A DNA stretch of 64,000 nucleotides from NCBI RefSeq assembly GCF_021347895.1, contig NC_067121.1, positions 29,437,974-29,501,973 of the forward strand, written 5' to 3'. Below the pieces are notes generated by a model. It did not search any database. It had not been told where the DNA came from and worked only from the letters and a program-made list of their open reading frames with translations. The stretch's first letter is position 1; every line of letters starts with the position of its first letter. The translations under genes were made by a program, and so were the position numbers. Of this stretch, positions 25,104 to 38,712 are shown one piece after another. This stretch comes from Acanthochromis polyacanthus. Its lineage: Eukaryota; Chordata; Actinopteri; Pomacentridae.

Positions 25104-28100
25104 ATAGAAAAATCGGCTTTTAAAACTGGCGGTAAATCTAGCAAAGATAACTAGCTAAATATCAGCAACCTGTCCTTAAAACCACAAAGCCCACCCTTGC
25201 TTCCTTTTAGCAATTATATTAATTGTAAATTAAACAGTAGAAAATGGTGTGAAATTGGGGTGACCTTAGGTGACACCCTCAGATTGTTCAGTTTGATGTT
25301 CAAATATTCAAATTTCAGCGACACGGATTAGTAGTACAAAGTGGTAAATCTAAACTGTAGATTATCAGTTACTTGGTGACTCAAACACTTGTTTAGGTAT
25401 TCAGTTAAAAAGCTTAGAGGATGTCTCTATTATTATGATTTTGCTTAATATTTTCTCACTTGATTGAATAATTGTTTTAAAATATCCGAAATCGGTTGAA
25501 AACCTACCGTTTCCAAGCTTGCTTGGTTCGATCGACAGTGAAACCCAAATATATTAGTCACATAAGGCAAATAAAAGGTCCTCAAAACAGAAATGGCAAC
25601 ATGAAAAATATAAATGACATAATTCTGATTGGAAAATGACCGATGACAAGCTGATTGGGAGAGTAGCTGCTTCTAAATGTTTTGATAATTCACTGATCGT
25701 TTCAGCTCTCCTGCGCTCACCTGATGTCGTTTTAGAGGCTTTGCCGCATATTAACCGTTTGCTTGTTATTACATAATGCTAAACCATTCAACAGAAATGT
25801 ATCCTAAAGAAAGAGCAAGTATATAAAGCAGACTAAGGGCTGGGAGAAGAAGAAATAAGCACATTTATAGCCTTGTGTCATCTTTCTCTCCGACCTGCCA
25901 CTTCACCAGGTTTGTTTGTGGGGTGCAACAGGCCTGTAAGCTGCTTCTGCTGTAGTGTGTGTTTGTGTGTCAAACGAGTGCCAGCCCACCTTTCAGGAGA
26001 ACATAAGGTTGTATGTGTCACTGCAGAATGGATGGCTTGAGAGAGGAGGAAAGCTATTACAGTAAAGCTCCTGCCAAACTGCAGTCCAACATGCATATAA
26101 TCACCCTGTATGATCTGGGAAAGGTCAACACAGCATCTATCAAAGTGGCACTTGCAACCAACTTAGTGTCTCTCCACCGCTGTCTGGAGGATTTAGCGTG
26201 GTTGTTTAGTGGCGGCCGGTGTGTAAAAAGCTCAGAATAGTAGGAAGTGAATGATTTTGTGTCCCAGAAACAAAACCGACTCTTAAATATTTGGCAGTGT
26301 CGTTTGCTTTTTTTTTCCCATGTAAAACTACCTTTCCCCCCCCTTCTCCTCTCTGTGTTTCTTATAACCGAGATCATTTATTTTAATGGAACCCCACCAA
26401 AGCACTTGCGGTTTGTAGTTGTCTAAATTAAAGGGAAAATGCTGAGGTAATTGTGCTGCTGGCTCTCCTTAAAAAAGCAGTTTGTCTTATCAGTTGCGTG
26501 TTTGTGTTGGCTCTTGTAATATTGCTGAGGTAACGCTGTAGCTCGGAACAATCGATGTGGACAGATCTGCTTACAGCATTATGATTTACAAGCGCGGCTC
26601 ATGCCAGGAGAAACATTATGTTGATTTAAACTTTCTCTATCGGTCATCTTTCCGCCGTTGTTGCGGCGCCTCCGTTTGTTTTTCTCTCATTAGGCGTCCA
26701 TGTTTCCAATGCCTTCTCTGCTCGTGTGTGTGTGAGGGCAGCCAACACCTTCAAAGTAAACACACCCGGCGAAACAATTAAATGTCAGAGAAGGGGCAGA
26801 TCCCAGCTCACGTCCTCAGAATATGACGAAGGAGTGGCTCTGCTGCTGTAGATCTCTGATAGCAGGTGCATGAAGAGTGGTAGGTGTGAGCTGCCGGAGC
26901 CTCTTAGTTTTGGCCGCAGCTGGCAACACACACACAGGCAGTAAGTATGAACATGAAGCTCTTTTAATAATTGATTGCTGTTTTCCCTGTTTGTTTTTTT
27001 TGTCTTTTTTTTTTTTGCGTGTGCCGTGTTTAAGTGCTACGCTGCTGCTCCTGCTCTGAAATAGATTTGTGTTACCATGTGTGTTGCTATGGAGAGATCA
27101 GCCTGGCATTGTGTAGCCGTCTCTCTCTGAGGTATTGAGTTTGGTCAAGGAATCATGTGCAGAACAAGATGATCTCTTGGATTTACAAGTCATTTTAACA
27201 CATGCAGTTTGCACACATGTACACGTCGCACACACACACACTGATATTACTGTAAGTGGTGTTCAAATAGAGCTCCACTTGATATAGTTCATTCACTTTG
27301 CGTTTCATTTGAGTGAGCCTGCACAAGGAGAGGTGTATTGAATTACTTGCGGTCCAGTTGAATACAAAGAGTGGATAAGAAAGCGTGTTGGGGGGGTTTC
27401 CTCAGCCGCCGTGAGCCTCGCTGCTTACCCCGAGTGGAGTCACAGCGTGTTTTCACTCCGTCAGCAGTCCGTGCAGTTTGTAACTTGACTGTTCGACCTC
27501 TCATGATGTTTCCCTTCTCTAATGTGTGTAGTAACTTAAAGCTTCATTTAAAAAAAAACAACAACTCTGCAGCATTCCAAGTCCCAACCACGGCTCTCTG
27601 CTTAATAAATGACCGCAGTTAATTTATATTGTAATTCCTGTGAGATGCTCGCCAAGTGATGCCAGGCATATAATGTATCGCCACAATGCATATGCTTTAT
27701 GGCTAATTAGGTTATTGATCCGAGGTTGCTCCTGCGTTAGGGCATGATCACAACACAAAAGAGTATGTGAGTATGAGTAATGCGGCTGTAAGCAGGTATT
27801 TGTCATTCATTACAAAGCTGGAGAGGCTCGGACACACAATGACGGCTTCGTACTCAGGTGTGTTTGGGCACGTGCATCCTGCCACATATCTAAGAATACT
27901 GTCAGCTCACTGAGTCATTTCAATATTGCCTGCTGGCTGCTTTCAAACACTTGTTAAGCACAGTGTTTGGTCGGAGTGCAGGGTGCAGTAATGAGATGTG
28001 AGAGATGTGTGATTTCGTCACACTTTGCTCACACAATCGACTAACGCTTCGCTTGCAGCCTGCCCTTGAAAATTCAAGTTTGGAAAGCTTTCTCTTGCTC

Positions 28101-29521
28101 TTCCATATGGAGAGCATATGAATATACGTGTGTGTTCATTAGGCGTTCACTGTCCTGCTGCTCACATTAGTGTGTGTGTGTTTTTTGTTTTTTTTTGTTT
28201 TTTTTAAAAACATCCTGATCAGGTCTTTCTACCCTCAGGTCAGAGTTTGACTGCTGACTACTTAATTTGCAGCACATGATACACAACTGCGTCCCTGTAA
28301 AGCTCAATCGCCAGCCTCCTCTGGCCAATGATAAATATTCAGCGAAGAACAAAAAGCCTCAGCTGATCTGCATGTAAGTCAGATGTACCCTGCCTTTAGC
28401 TGTTTGTGTGAGTATTATTTGTTACCTTTAAACAAACAAAATGCTTCTGTGGGAATAAGAAAAAAATCATCCCAGCATCTAATTGGGAGGTCTCTGTGTA
28501 TGTGTGTGTCTAATATATGCAAATCACTGAGTGCATGCGTGTGTGCTTTGCCATCTTCAGCTACAGTGGCTCTTCTCCAACACGCAAGCTTTACAAATTG
28601 AAACGGAAGACGAGTTGAATGAAGCAGCTTTTCTTCATTCTTTTCAGTCCTCCTTTGTTACCTCAAATAACCTAGCTAGAGAATATAAGGTGGGTGGATC
28701 GTTGATACTCCAGCAGAAGTGTGAGGGTCCGTTGAGGTGGACGGTGCCACAGCCGTACAGAAACATCTGTTCTACAGGATATATCGCTGGTATTTGTATG
28801 CATGCATGTATATATGTTCAGCTGCATGTGTTCTGTGTGTATGTGTGCATTCATTTGTACCTGTGTTTCAAGGGTTAGGCAAAGAGAGTGAGTGAATGAG
28901 TGGGAGGACAGCTTTAGTATATCATTATCATGTGGTTGCTGCAGTCATGTCTTCAGATGGTAAAGGTCACATTTATTCTGCTGCAGCTCCTATTCATGTG
29001 GAAGATCGTCTTGTTCAGGGCTCCTCCGCTGTTCTAGTCACGGCTCCATGCTTGGTTTTACATCTGCAGTGAGGATATCTCATGTGTTAATGGGATTCTT
29101 TTCAGAATTTTGGATGCGAATGGCATTTGTACAGTACATACGGCTAAAGGTGAATGCTGATTTTATTCATCAGGATTCATTTTCCATCTGTCACACGATG
29201 TTGACATGGGGAAAACGTAGCGCCTGTTTTCCTCTCCCTGTGCCGCTCCCTGGTTTATGATAGTGGTTTCTATGGTGTTTGGCTCTCCGCAGTTCCTATA
29301 CAGCTGCCTCCATTATCGGCCTCCCTCTGACTGTTAACCCCTTAATGGTCCAGCGGTCTGAGCGGTTCCCCTTTTGTCACTGCCATTTCCTCTTTAACCC
29401 TTTTATTAACAAAGCTGCTTCACCGTCACCAGCTCTCAGGCCTTTCTCTTTCTTTATTTGAGAGTCCATTTTCAATCACTTGTTTCTGCTCCCCAGCCAC
29501 CTCTTCTTCTCTGTCAGACAA

Positions 29522-29547
29522 GGGGGAGGGGGGGGGGGGGGGGGGGG
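29522..29547. repeat. Poly-G tract
   Basis: Twenty-six bases of G with a single A at 29527. A tract like this can form G-quadruplexes and often marks sequencing or assembly uncertainty. Confidence 0.9.
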
Positions 29548-32205
29548 AAGTTTTTTTTTAAAAATAGAATCAATTTACACTAAAGGGCCCAGGGGGTATT
29601 AGAAACTGCAGCACTTAATTTCATAACCAAAAAAAAGGGGAAAAAAATCACAGAAGGAAACTGCTCTAGCTGGAGGCTGTTAGCACAATTCCCAGAACTT
29701 TTATCTTGACTGTAGTACAGTACAGTGTGGGGTCTGGTTATGGTTCACCCACCTGAAACAAGATTATGGACAGTGCAATAAAGTACAGTAGTGTGTGTGT
29801 GTTACATTTTCTCTGGAAGTGTCTCTTAGTGAATACAAATGTGCTGCTCTTCCAACTGGCCCCTGTTTCCCTCCACCAGAAAAAAGGGGTAGTTCATTGC
29901 CAGATAAGGATATTCAATTAGTCTGAGTCTATGGACGACCACTGCAGCAGTCAGAGCATGCAGGAGCCGGCTGACATATGGTAAGGGCTCTCTGTTAGAG
30001 TGGAGGAGCAATGAAACCCGATATCTTCTTATTTCATCTTGTCATTGTTTCTGTAATTTTCCCACTGGAATGTCAGGCATATACTGTCTGCCTCAGTAGG
30101 TATAATTTTTCCCCCTGTTCTCAATGGGAAAGTCTCATCTCTGGAAGGAAAACTGAAGATAACTAGAAAACAGAGAGGGGGGAAAAAAACCTGAATGGTT
30201 TTCACATTAAGATGGTCAGGTTTAGTTTTTTCCTTGGTGTTTGTTCCCCACAAAAAACACATGCAGTTGGTATTCATTGGTGTTTGGAATTGCTATATGT
30301 TCTGCAAAAGACTTTCATTGAGGTTTGCTTTGACCCTAAAATGGTAAAAAATGAGACTTCCTCTGATTCCCCATCACTCTATCTTTCTCTCACTCTCATG
30401 TCCTCCAGCCTCTCCCGTTGGCCCGTGTCCTCCTCCCATCATAAATCTCAAGCAGGATGTTTCCAGGCAACTCTCCAGTCAATCTTTACAGAGTTTGTTG
30501 CGCTATCGATCTGTCCGGTGCTATAGGTTGTCCAGGCTCCTCTCTCCGCTATTGATGTTTTTTGCCTCAGGGAAAGAAAGAAACTGCCTCAACCTGAATT
30601 TACCGAGGGCTCGTTTTAAAATGACTTACAATCACCTACAGTGAAAATAGAAATTGTCAGGTGGTGGCATTTATGCACTCACACCGTTGTTGGATCTCAC
30701 TGTAGGGAATGTGGTTTTGGTTGGAGGTGAAGACGGGGGAATTTACTGTGGGTTATGGGGCACTTAAAGGAGGCGAGTGTAAGTATTTTAGTTTAACACC
30801 AGTTTGTGCCTCAAGAGGTGATAGTGAGTCACAGTAGCTTCCAGTCTGCCCTCTGTCCAACACTTGTTTCTCCTCAGCATCTTGGCTGCATTAAATCCGT
30901 ACTACCATACTACGTAGTGCACCAGAAAAAGAGAGTATTTCAGAATATATAGTAAGTCAAATGGAGTATTCCTAAATTACCAGCATGTCCTATTACAGAA
31001 TGCTTTTCTGGTCATTCTGATCCACAATCCTCTCTACACGTATGTTGTATGCGAGTATAAACAAGTAGAATAGAGCTCATTTTACCCTACCGACTGTGAT
31101 GGTCAAAATTAAAGGTGCATTATTATGACAAAGTACTTGTATGCATACTGCATTAAACAGTATGTACTTTGTAAGGACAGCTGTGAACTTGAAGAAAAAA
31201 GAAAAAATATGCAATTTGGAAAGCAGCCCTCGTGTCACTGAGGCTCTAAAAAAGCCTACATATATACTTTTTGTCAATATTATCAGTCAAGATTTTATGA
31301 AATGTGAAAAGCTACTATCTGGTCAATCGTCAATGATCCTCTGCAACTTTAGACTCACTTGTCAGTATCGCTTGATTCAATGCTGAAACTCATTGACCAA
31401 GACCTGAGTAACAAGAAAACACCCACAGCAAAAGAACATTTTAGGAATGTTTTATCTGATGCCGATTTTTCAACGTGCCTTTTCTACGAGCCTTCTTTAT
31501 CTGAAGACTTTCCTGAGGAACTTTCCCAAAGTTTATAGTGAAGTTGTGAATATATAAGTGCGATTATCCTGCGACTTTAGAACATGTAAATGGACAGTGC
31601 AGGGAAGAGTTTGGTGAACGACTATGGCTACTTGTTTTTGTGGTAATTTATTGATCATTTGTCGAGTTGTGTGTGGTTTCAGCCAAACATCCACATAAGA
31701 TTCACAGATGTTCATGGCTTTCCTGAGTCTTGGTAATTTGCTAAAGTGTACAAACACTGTAATATCACAAATGTGTGGCGATGAACTGGGCAGGTCTTCA
31801 AACTGCAAATTTAACACGATTCCAAATGGAGTCTCTTTTCTAATGGTGATGCGTTCTTTCTAAATTTGTGTTGTTGTGATGCTGTGTCCAGTTCCTCCTT
31901 TTCTTACAACTTCAAGCTGTCACAAACTCTCAAGCAATACAGCAGTGATGTTATTTGAGTCTGATGGTTTAATGCTAATGCCTTACAGTTTAGATTGGGA
32001 TTGAACTGCAGACTTAGTGAAGACATTAACTCTGTGAGTGATGTGATGCAGTTAGCTACCTTCATAAGCTAATGCTACATAGCCAACATGAGCACTAACA
32101 GCTTTTCTTAAAAAAACAAGAAAAAAAAAGGATTTTCAGTTTCAGACATAATTTCTTTCCTCGCAGAGAGCTGTCTAAAAAGATAGCAGTGTTAATTTAG
32201 CGCTA

Positions 32206-32238
32206 GCATGAGCTAGCAATTCTCATGCTAGCTCATGC
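32206..32238. repeat. 13-bp inverted repeat, 7-base loop
   Basis: GCATGAGCTAGCA (32206-32218) is exactly inverted at 32226-32238. GCTAGC words recur around it. Short, so possibly chance. Confidence 0.8.
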
Positions 32239-32285
32239 AAACTACATACTAGCTTGAAAAAAATTATTTCTTCATGTTGTTTTTT

Positions 32286-32350
32286 TCAATTCAATTTTAT
32301 TTATATAGCACTAATTACAGGTCAAATTGTCTCAAGATGCTTTATAGAAC
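32286..32350 (-). mobile_element. L2-type LINE/SINE 3' tail fragment
   Basis: CAATTCAATTTTATTTATAT, followed by AGCAC and TCTCAAGATGCTTTATAGAA, is the reverse complement of the common teleost L2-type 3' end (AAAGCATCTTGAGA...GCTATATAAATAAAATTGAATTG). Only the tail is recognisable. The DNA to its right may belong to the same element but I cannot confirm it. Confidence 0.6.
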
Positions 32351-33379
32351 CCATATGCCTAATAAATGGAGTTACATTTTCAATATGTTAAACTAAAACA
32401 CTTAAATTTAGCTCCTTAAAGCTCGATAATGTCTGAGGAACATACTTTATGGCCTCTGTGGCCCTGCTGGGCTGTCTTAATAGCCACCAGGGGAAACTAA
32501 TCAGGTTGGTTGGTCCTCTGGGTGCACACAGACTGTGTCACTGCAAGCTTTAGTGATTTGGTGTATTCGTGAAAGTGAATGTTTGTGTGTCTTCCGTCCC
32601 TGACCGCATGCATTACTGGTCATTTTGATAAATGGGGAAAAGGACATTGGTTTGAGAGACCATTCAGGTCATAAATCATACAAAACAGTATGTTGCGTAA
32701 TGTTGCACTCCTACACGCACTACTGTACCCTCTCACATGTCCTGTTACACACTACCTCTAGGACACAGCTAAAGTTAGTGAACACACAGCAATACATAAT
32801 TGTGCATGTGAATCATGACGGTGCGCTCGTGTGTGACATTAATGCACACTGAAGTGGCTGCAATCACACTCTCCTACACTCTTTGTGAGATTTTGTCCTC
32901 AAATGCATATATTTGCACTGTTTTTCATCATTTTCTTTTACAAGCATCACGGTTTCTCACACGTACAATGATATTGTTTTTCATAGCTTCCCATGCTCAC
33001 ACTGTTTTGGTTACTCATCCGTTCACAGCTATCTTTTTACATATGCTGTAAATTATTATTTTGTTTTAGCAGCATATGCTATCGTTTCATTTCGTTCACA
33101 CAATACAGTGTTTCTGTCGTATAAATAATATTCTCTTTATGCTTCCAAGCCACTCATTTATGAATTACAAATTTGTAAGACTGATTTGCTTTTCCTGGAA
33201 GCAGTGACTTTCAAATGTGGTTTCAAGTTTTGGACTTCTCAGTTACCCACCAACTTGCATAAGTTATTTTAACCATAAATAAAGCAAAGCTGGTTTCATC
33301 AACCCAATTTGAGTCTACTGCTGCACCCAGCTGAAATAAACCTCTCACTGCAACACACCTTTTTAATCATGGCGGTGTA

Positions 33380-33505
33380 CTTATGCCGTCAGTGTTCTGC
33401 TCTGCTCATCTTTTGCCATATGTCTGTGCTCACCACTCATCCGAAAGCCATGCAGCTGTTTGCTGCCGCTGCTGGCAGCATTTCAAAAACAACTCACTGC
33501 CATGT
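33380..33505 (+). repeat. Unidentified dispersed repeat, copy A
   Basis: It shares an ordered set of words with 36282-36400: GTCAGTGTTCTGCTC, then ATGTCTG(T/C)GCTCACC(A/G)CTCATC(C/T)GAAAGC, then GCTG(G/A)CAGCATTTCAAAA. Both copies are in the same orientation about 2.9 kb apart. A later CATGTTTGCTTCA word is also shared (33576 and 36483). Family unknown to me. Confidence 0.6.
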
Positions 33506-35875
33506 AAACCCGATCATCGCATTTTAAAAGCAACTCACTGCCAGGTCGCTTCAGGTGGTTTCAGCTGGGAATTTGCATGTTTGCTTCATGTTCTCCTCTT
33601 GTTGTTGCTGCCTGCGTCCTGGTTCTCTGAGACTATGGCTAGTGGACGTTCATCCTTTCAGTGGCAGGAAGAAAACTCACACATCCAGGCTGAGATTGGA
33701 GCTTTTAGATCTGCACTATCCTAGTTCAGGATTGGCTCATTGTCTTTTAGCTGAGATGATACAAGCCAGTCAGCTACTTCAAAGACTGCAGGATATTACA
33801 CTCACACTGGTTGGAGCAATAGGAATGTGTAATTAGATGTATTATTTGTGCGTGATTATGAGTTCTAATACAGTAGTTGGTTTACTAAATTGATACCCCA
33901 TCTGTTGTCTATGGTCCAAACACATTCATGCACCAGGGTCTTCATTTTGAGCCACACTGACTGATGGTTTTGCTGGTAAATAGAGACAAACCAGCATAAC
34001 AAAGGTAATTTGTAAAAGACATTTTAGTCTGCAACACTGTTCTTCTATCCCATTAGGTTGTTTCCAGCTAAGTTAGGACTCTTCTGGTTAAGCAGTTTAT
34101 TGCTTGTTCAAGAAAACTTAGCAGTTCAGCCCTCATTTATACATCTGCAACTTATGCTTCTAAATCTATATGTGATCAAATAAATTTTGATTGTGGCTCA
34201 TATTAAAGTTCACATTTCATGTAATATGTCGCATGTATTTTCCACTGTATGGTGAATATCAGAAGAAACAAACTAAAATCATTTGGATAAGTGAAGGTCT
34301 GTATTTCCAGTTGTAGCTGCAGGAATAAATAAAGTGACTAAAAGAATAAATTCATCTGCACTTAAAAGTAGTTTTGCTGCCAAGAGTAACTTTAGCTTCA
34401 GATAAAAGTGGATTTGATAGTGGCTAAAATGCAACTGAACTTCAACCGTAATATTCAAGCCTCAAACTAACTTAAATCCATATTTAAAAGTGAAGCATTT
34501 ATAAAGCAGTGTGCTTTCCTGTCCTTCCTGAGGTCCCAAGCACATAAAAACATCTCTGGCCTTAAGCATCTGCCCTGGAGGATGCTGTTGCTGCTGTCAC
34601 GTAGATCTGCTCCTGGGTACTTCTTTTGTTGTCTGGTTTCTTTTGTTGGCCGAGCTTATTCACTGGGGATGTCGGAACTCATGTTCTGAATGCTGCAGTG
34701 TTACAGGCTGAAGTATTTTTTCCTTTGGATGAAGCTTAATTTTGGAGAACTGTTCTTTGTATCAATCAGTCTGAACTGTTCAGCTCTTGCTCAGTGGTTC
34801 ATGCTGCTGCTGCACTCAGGGTTAAGTTTCTGGTGACATTTTATTGGGTCCCATACTGAGTTGGTGTGTTGTGGTTTGTGTTAGGGTTGTGTAGTAGGGT
34901 TAGTGGTTATGGTCAGCATTATAGGAAGGGGAATGAACCTGCCCCCCTCTGAGATCAGGAGGTGCAGTGTCCTTCCTGGGTTTGGTTTAGTTGGGTTATT
35001 AGGGTTTATGGTTAACCCTCATGCTGCTGTCACACTTATTTCTAATCTAAACTGGAACTGTAGCAAATGACTTCTGTTGATTTTTCTACCCACTTCTTTG
35101 CCGATTAGCTGATTAATCAAAACTACTAATTCTCCTCCAAAAATGCAAAATGACCATTTAGTTCCTAAGTCATTTTATTTTGACAAACTGTAAGTCATGC
35201 AGCAAACTCTGCAATGTATAAAGTTGACATAATAATAATAAACAAGAGCAAAACTTTACAGTTAAACTACAAAACTCCAACATGATAAAAAAAATTTGAA
35301 AAAGGCTTATTATTTAAGTCAGCGCGACTCCAAAAGTAACTAAAATTTCTTTAAAAACTCGAAACAAAGTATAAAAATAAAGGTTTCCTTTTCAACTAGT
35401 TTGCAAGTACTCGTCTCCTTTTTGTGTAATTGTTCTCTGACTGTGGTTGCAGCTTCCAATGCTGTGATTATATAACTAACTTTGCCATTTTTTTGCATTG
35501 AGTTTGTTAGACAATGTCGATCTATTGAGAGTTTGGCTGTTACAAAGTGCAGAGAATGTGAGCACAGAGAGCAGGAGTGAAGCAAACGCATGTAAAGTGG
35601 TTCTGCCATGAGTAACACTGGTGCATTTTCTCTTCGTTTTTTTGCATTGTGCTCATGCCGATGTGGTATTTCATTGATAATCTGCACAGTTTACAAACCA
35701 CCTTTTTGTTCCGTCATCCTCTGAAATGCTTCCATACTTTTGCAGCCTCGAGTCTACACATTTCCACTGAACTGAGTCACATGCTGCAGCCGCTGCCATT
35801 GTCTAAAACTGTAGCACGAACTGCAGCTGACCAATGACTGAAGCCAAAAATGACGGATGTCATGGCTCATCAATT

Positions 35876-36045
35876 AAACAACCCTTAATTATTAGCTTGA
35901 TGATAAAAGAAACATGACCTAAAGTTGGAAAAAAAAAATCCATTTGTTTGGGCATTTTCAGCATCGATGTCACTAATTATGCTGATTCAAACTACTGCAG
36001 CTGAGAAGAAGGTGTCTTCCTCAAGCTAATAATTAAGGGTTGTTT
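35876..36045. mobile_element. Putative MITE with perfect 25-bp terminal inverted repeats
   Basis: The left arm at 35876-35900 begins AAACAACCCTTAATTATTAG and continues CTTGA. The right arm at 36021-36045 is its exact reverse complement. The spacer is 120 bases and non-coding. I could not see a convincing target-site duplication, so the superfamily is undefined. Perfect arms suggest a young element or selection on the structure. Confidence 0.5.
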
Positions 36046-36281
36046 TCAGGATTTACTGCATAACTTAGTGTGTTAGCCCTTTGTTGTATTTCAGATGGAT
36101 TGCTGAGTTTAATTTGGTTAGCGTTTACACAACAAATCACTTTCCTTACTTTGTCAAGGTGCTTTTAGGGGAGTGGTAAAGCAGGTGTTCATTAGATATT
36201 ATATCGCTCGGGGAATCGGCCATGTTTCCGGTGGGCTTGCCGTCCCTCACACTGACGATTCCTGTTGGCGACCCGCTCATG

Positions 36282-36400
36282 TGCTTCGGCTGTCAGTGTT
36301 CTGCTCATTCTTTTCCTTCATGTCTGCGCTCACCGCTCATCTGAAAGCTATACCTCCACCTGTTACCACTGCTGACAGCATTTCAAAATCTCCACCCAAA
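36282..36400 (+). repeat. Unidentified dispersed repeat, copy B
   Basis: Partner of the repeat at 33380-33505. Shared blocks are in the same order with scattered substitutions. Confidence 0.6.
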
Positions 36401-38439
36401 CATCCTCTAGTAGGCCCTGAGTGCTGCTTCCCCTTTGGGGAATTTAATACCATCACTCTCCTCTTCCTACCGAGTCGAGCTTCATGTTTGCTTCAGGGGA
36501 GTGACAAGGTCAAAGCCTCAACACTAAACATTAATACTCACTGAACTTTCAGCTGTACAATTTTACTTACAGTTATTGTGGTTTACAAATAGTATGAGTT
36601 GCAGAAATACAGCATTTAAAACTTGAATAGATTTACTATGTCAGAAGGGGAAAAGAATATTCATATTTTTCATTTATTTTGCATTTATTTTATGGTGATA
36701 TGTTGTTGAAAAATATGTAACTCCACCGTAACTACCTAGCAAATAGAAATACAAGAAAATATGTCCACCTTTCATAAACAATTATAGACAGTAAAACAGA
36801 ATGTGTGAGCTCAGAGAGGGTCAAAGTTTACATTAATTTTCTTCCAATTAACCTACATAAGAAATACAAAGTGTTTAAAAGTAAATTAATGTAGCGAAAG
36901 AAAAAAATAGCGAGTCTGGTACGGGAGGTAAAGTATGATTTGTGGCCAAACCTCCTCTCATACACCTCAGTTTGTGTGGGAATGTGTCAAAGACTGGATC
37001 TGCCTCTTTATGAGGGGTTATCAGCACAAATCCTGCATCAATCAAGCAGCTGGGCGTAATGAGAGTCTATAGAGGCGAATGAGGCAATACTGGTGATTAG
37101 GTGAAATGGAGGATGCTTTAGAGAGCTGATTAGTGCAGGACTGGATGCTCTTATAGTCCCGTTTTCAGGTACAAGCTCAAGGACCATGTTTAATGGAGGG
37201 AGTCTCACATAAACATCAACATGAACGACATTAGAAGGGAGATTTTCACCTTCAGCTATATACCGTGCCGTTGCCCGTCTAGCCTGGAACAAGTGCTTTA
37301 CAATTCCAATGCAGTTCTTTCATTCTATTGACTGATTAGATATTTATTTGCTGGACTTAAAGAATGTTAATTTCCTCACATTCCCCATATTCCTTAAAGC
37401 AATTTTTGGTCATGGAAATTAAACTGGAACCAAACATGATATAATAGCACCCAATGCAACCATGCTTATTTGGGCTTAAAAAATACAATTTAATTCATTT
37501 TTTGCGATTTCTTTCGAAATATTTAGTCTGCTCACAATCACATATCGCATGCTTCCATCTAAAATGCTCTCTTTACATCTACAGCACTTCACTTCATCCA
37601 CTGCTGTGTCGTTTTTGAGTGGTTTTGACCAGTCATACCAAGCTTTGCGTGGTCCTAAAGACAGTTTTCGTCTCCAGAACGTTCCTCAGCAGTGAGTGAT
37701 GCAGATGTCCTCACGTCACTCGTTTAATGACCACATTTTTAATATTACAGTTGCTTCATTAGACAGCACCACCATAATTCAAAAAATCATGTAGAGAGAT
37801 TGATGCATGTTCATTTTTGTCAAAAGTTTGCTTGCGGTGATGGAGTGACGGATTGGCTTTAATGGATGTGTCGTGCATTAAGGAGTCTTTCCTTCAGATT
37901 CCTATAAATCACTCTGACACTGGGGTCGCCTCCCTCAGACAAAACCGATCTGACTGCACCTCCAGCACCCTTCATCCTCTCAGGAGGGTGGGTGCCTGTG
38001 GGCTACAACTTCAGCCATGTCTATTTTAAGCCTATGTTTGTTTCCATTTTTGGGAAATTGCCCCGAACAAAAGTGTGCTTTTAGCAAGTCATGCAGTCGG
38101 TGTACCAATGGCTGCATGGACGACTGTCACCAGATTACTGTGATGCTGAAGAAAACTTAAAATTGTGACAGATGCTGGAGTTACAAGGAAGGTCATTGTC
38201 TGAGTTCTAAGCAGGTTTATAGATCTGTTTTGGCAATGAGCATATTAGTTAATGATATCTTCAGGACCTGTTGGTCACATCACACACGTTTCTGTATATG
38301 TTCCAGCAAAGTTTTGAAATGTTGCAAGAATTAGAAAAAGAAAATTTGTATTAGGTCTGTTTCCATGTGAATAAACTAGGCTGTGTTGTGTCATCAAAAA
38401 GGTGGCATTCTTGGCTTTGTTACCCAAGGCAGCAATAAA

Positions 38440-38712
38440 TAGAATAGAAGAAGACATTGTGGGCAGTCTGAGGCACACCTGTGCACTAATCATGGTGTCT
38501 AATCAGCATCTTGATATGGCACACCTGTGAGGTGGGATGGATTATCTCAGCAAAGGAGAAGTGCTCACTATCACAGATTTAGACAGATTTGTGAACAATA
38601 TTTGAGAGAAATGGTGATATTGTGTGTGTGGAAAAAGTTTTAGATCTTTGAATTCATCTCATAAAAAATGGGAGCAGAAACAAAAGTGTTGCGTTTATAT
38701 TATTGTTGTGTA
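38440..38712. mobile_element. Tc1-like transposon terminal fragment
   Basis: Blocks such as GGCACACCTGTGCACTAATC, ACACCTGTGAGGTGGGATGG, GGAGAAGTGCTCACT and AACAAAAGTGTTGCGTTTAT match, in order, one end of an abundant teleost Tc1-like element. No transposase coding region and no opposite end are visible. Confidence 0.7.

Noticed and set aside
30890..31180. Possible MITE with AGTATGTA/TACATACT words
   Set aside because: No defined ends, terminal repeats or target duplication could be found by eye.
34860..35020. Scattered TTAGGG-like words (GTTAGGGTTG, GTAGGGTTAG)
   Set aside because: They are not tandem and not in register, so not an interstitial telomere array.
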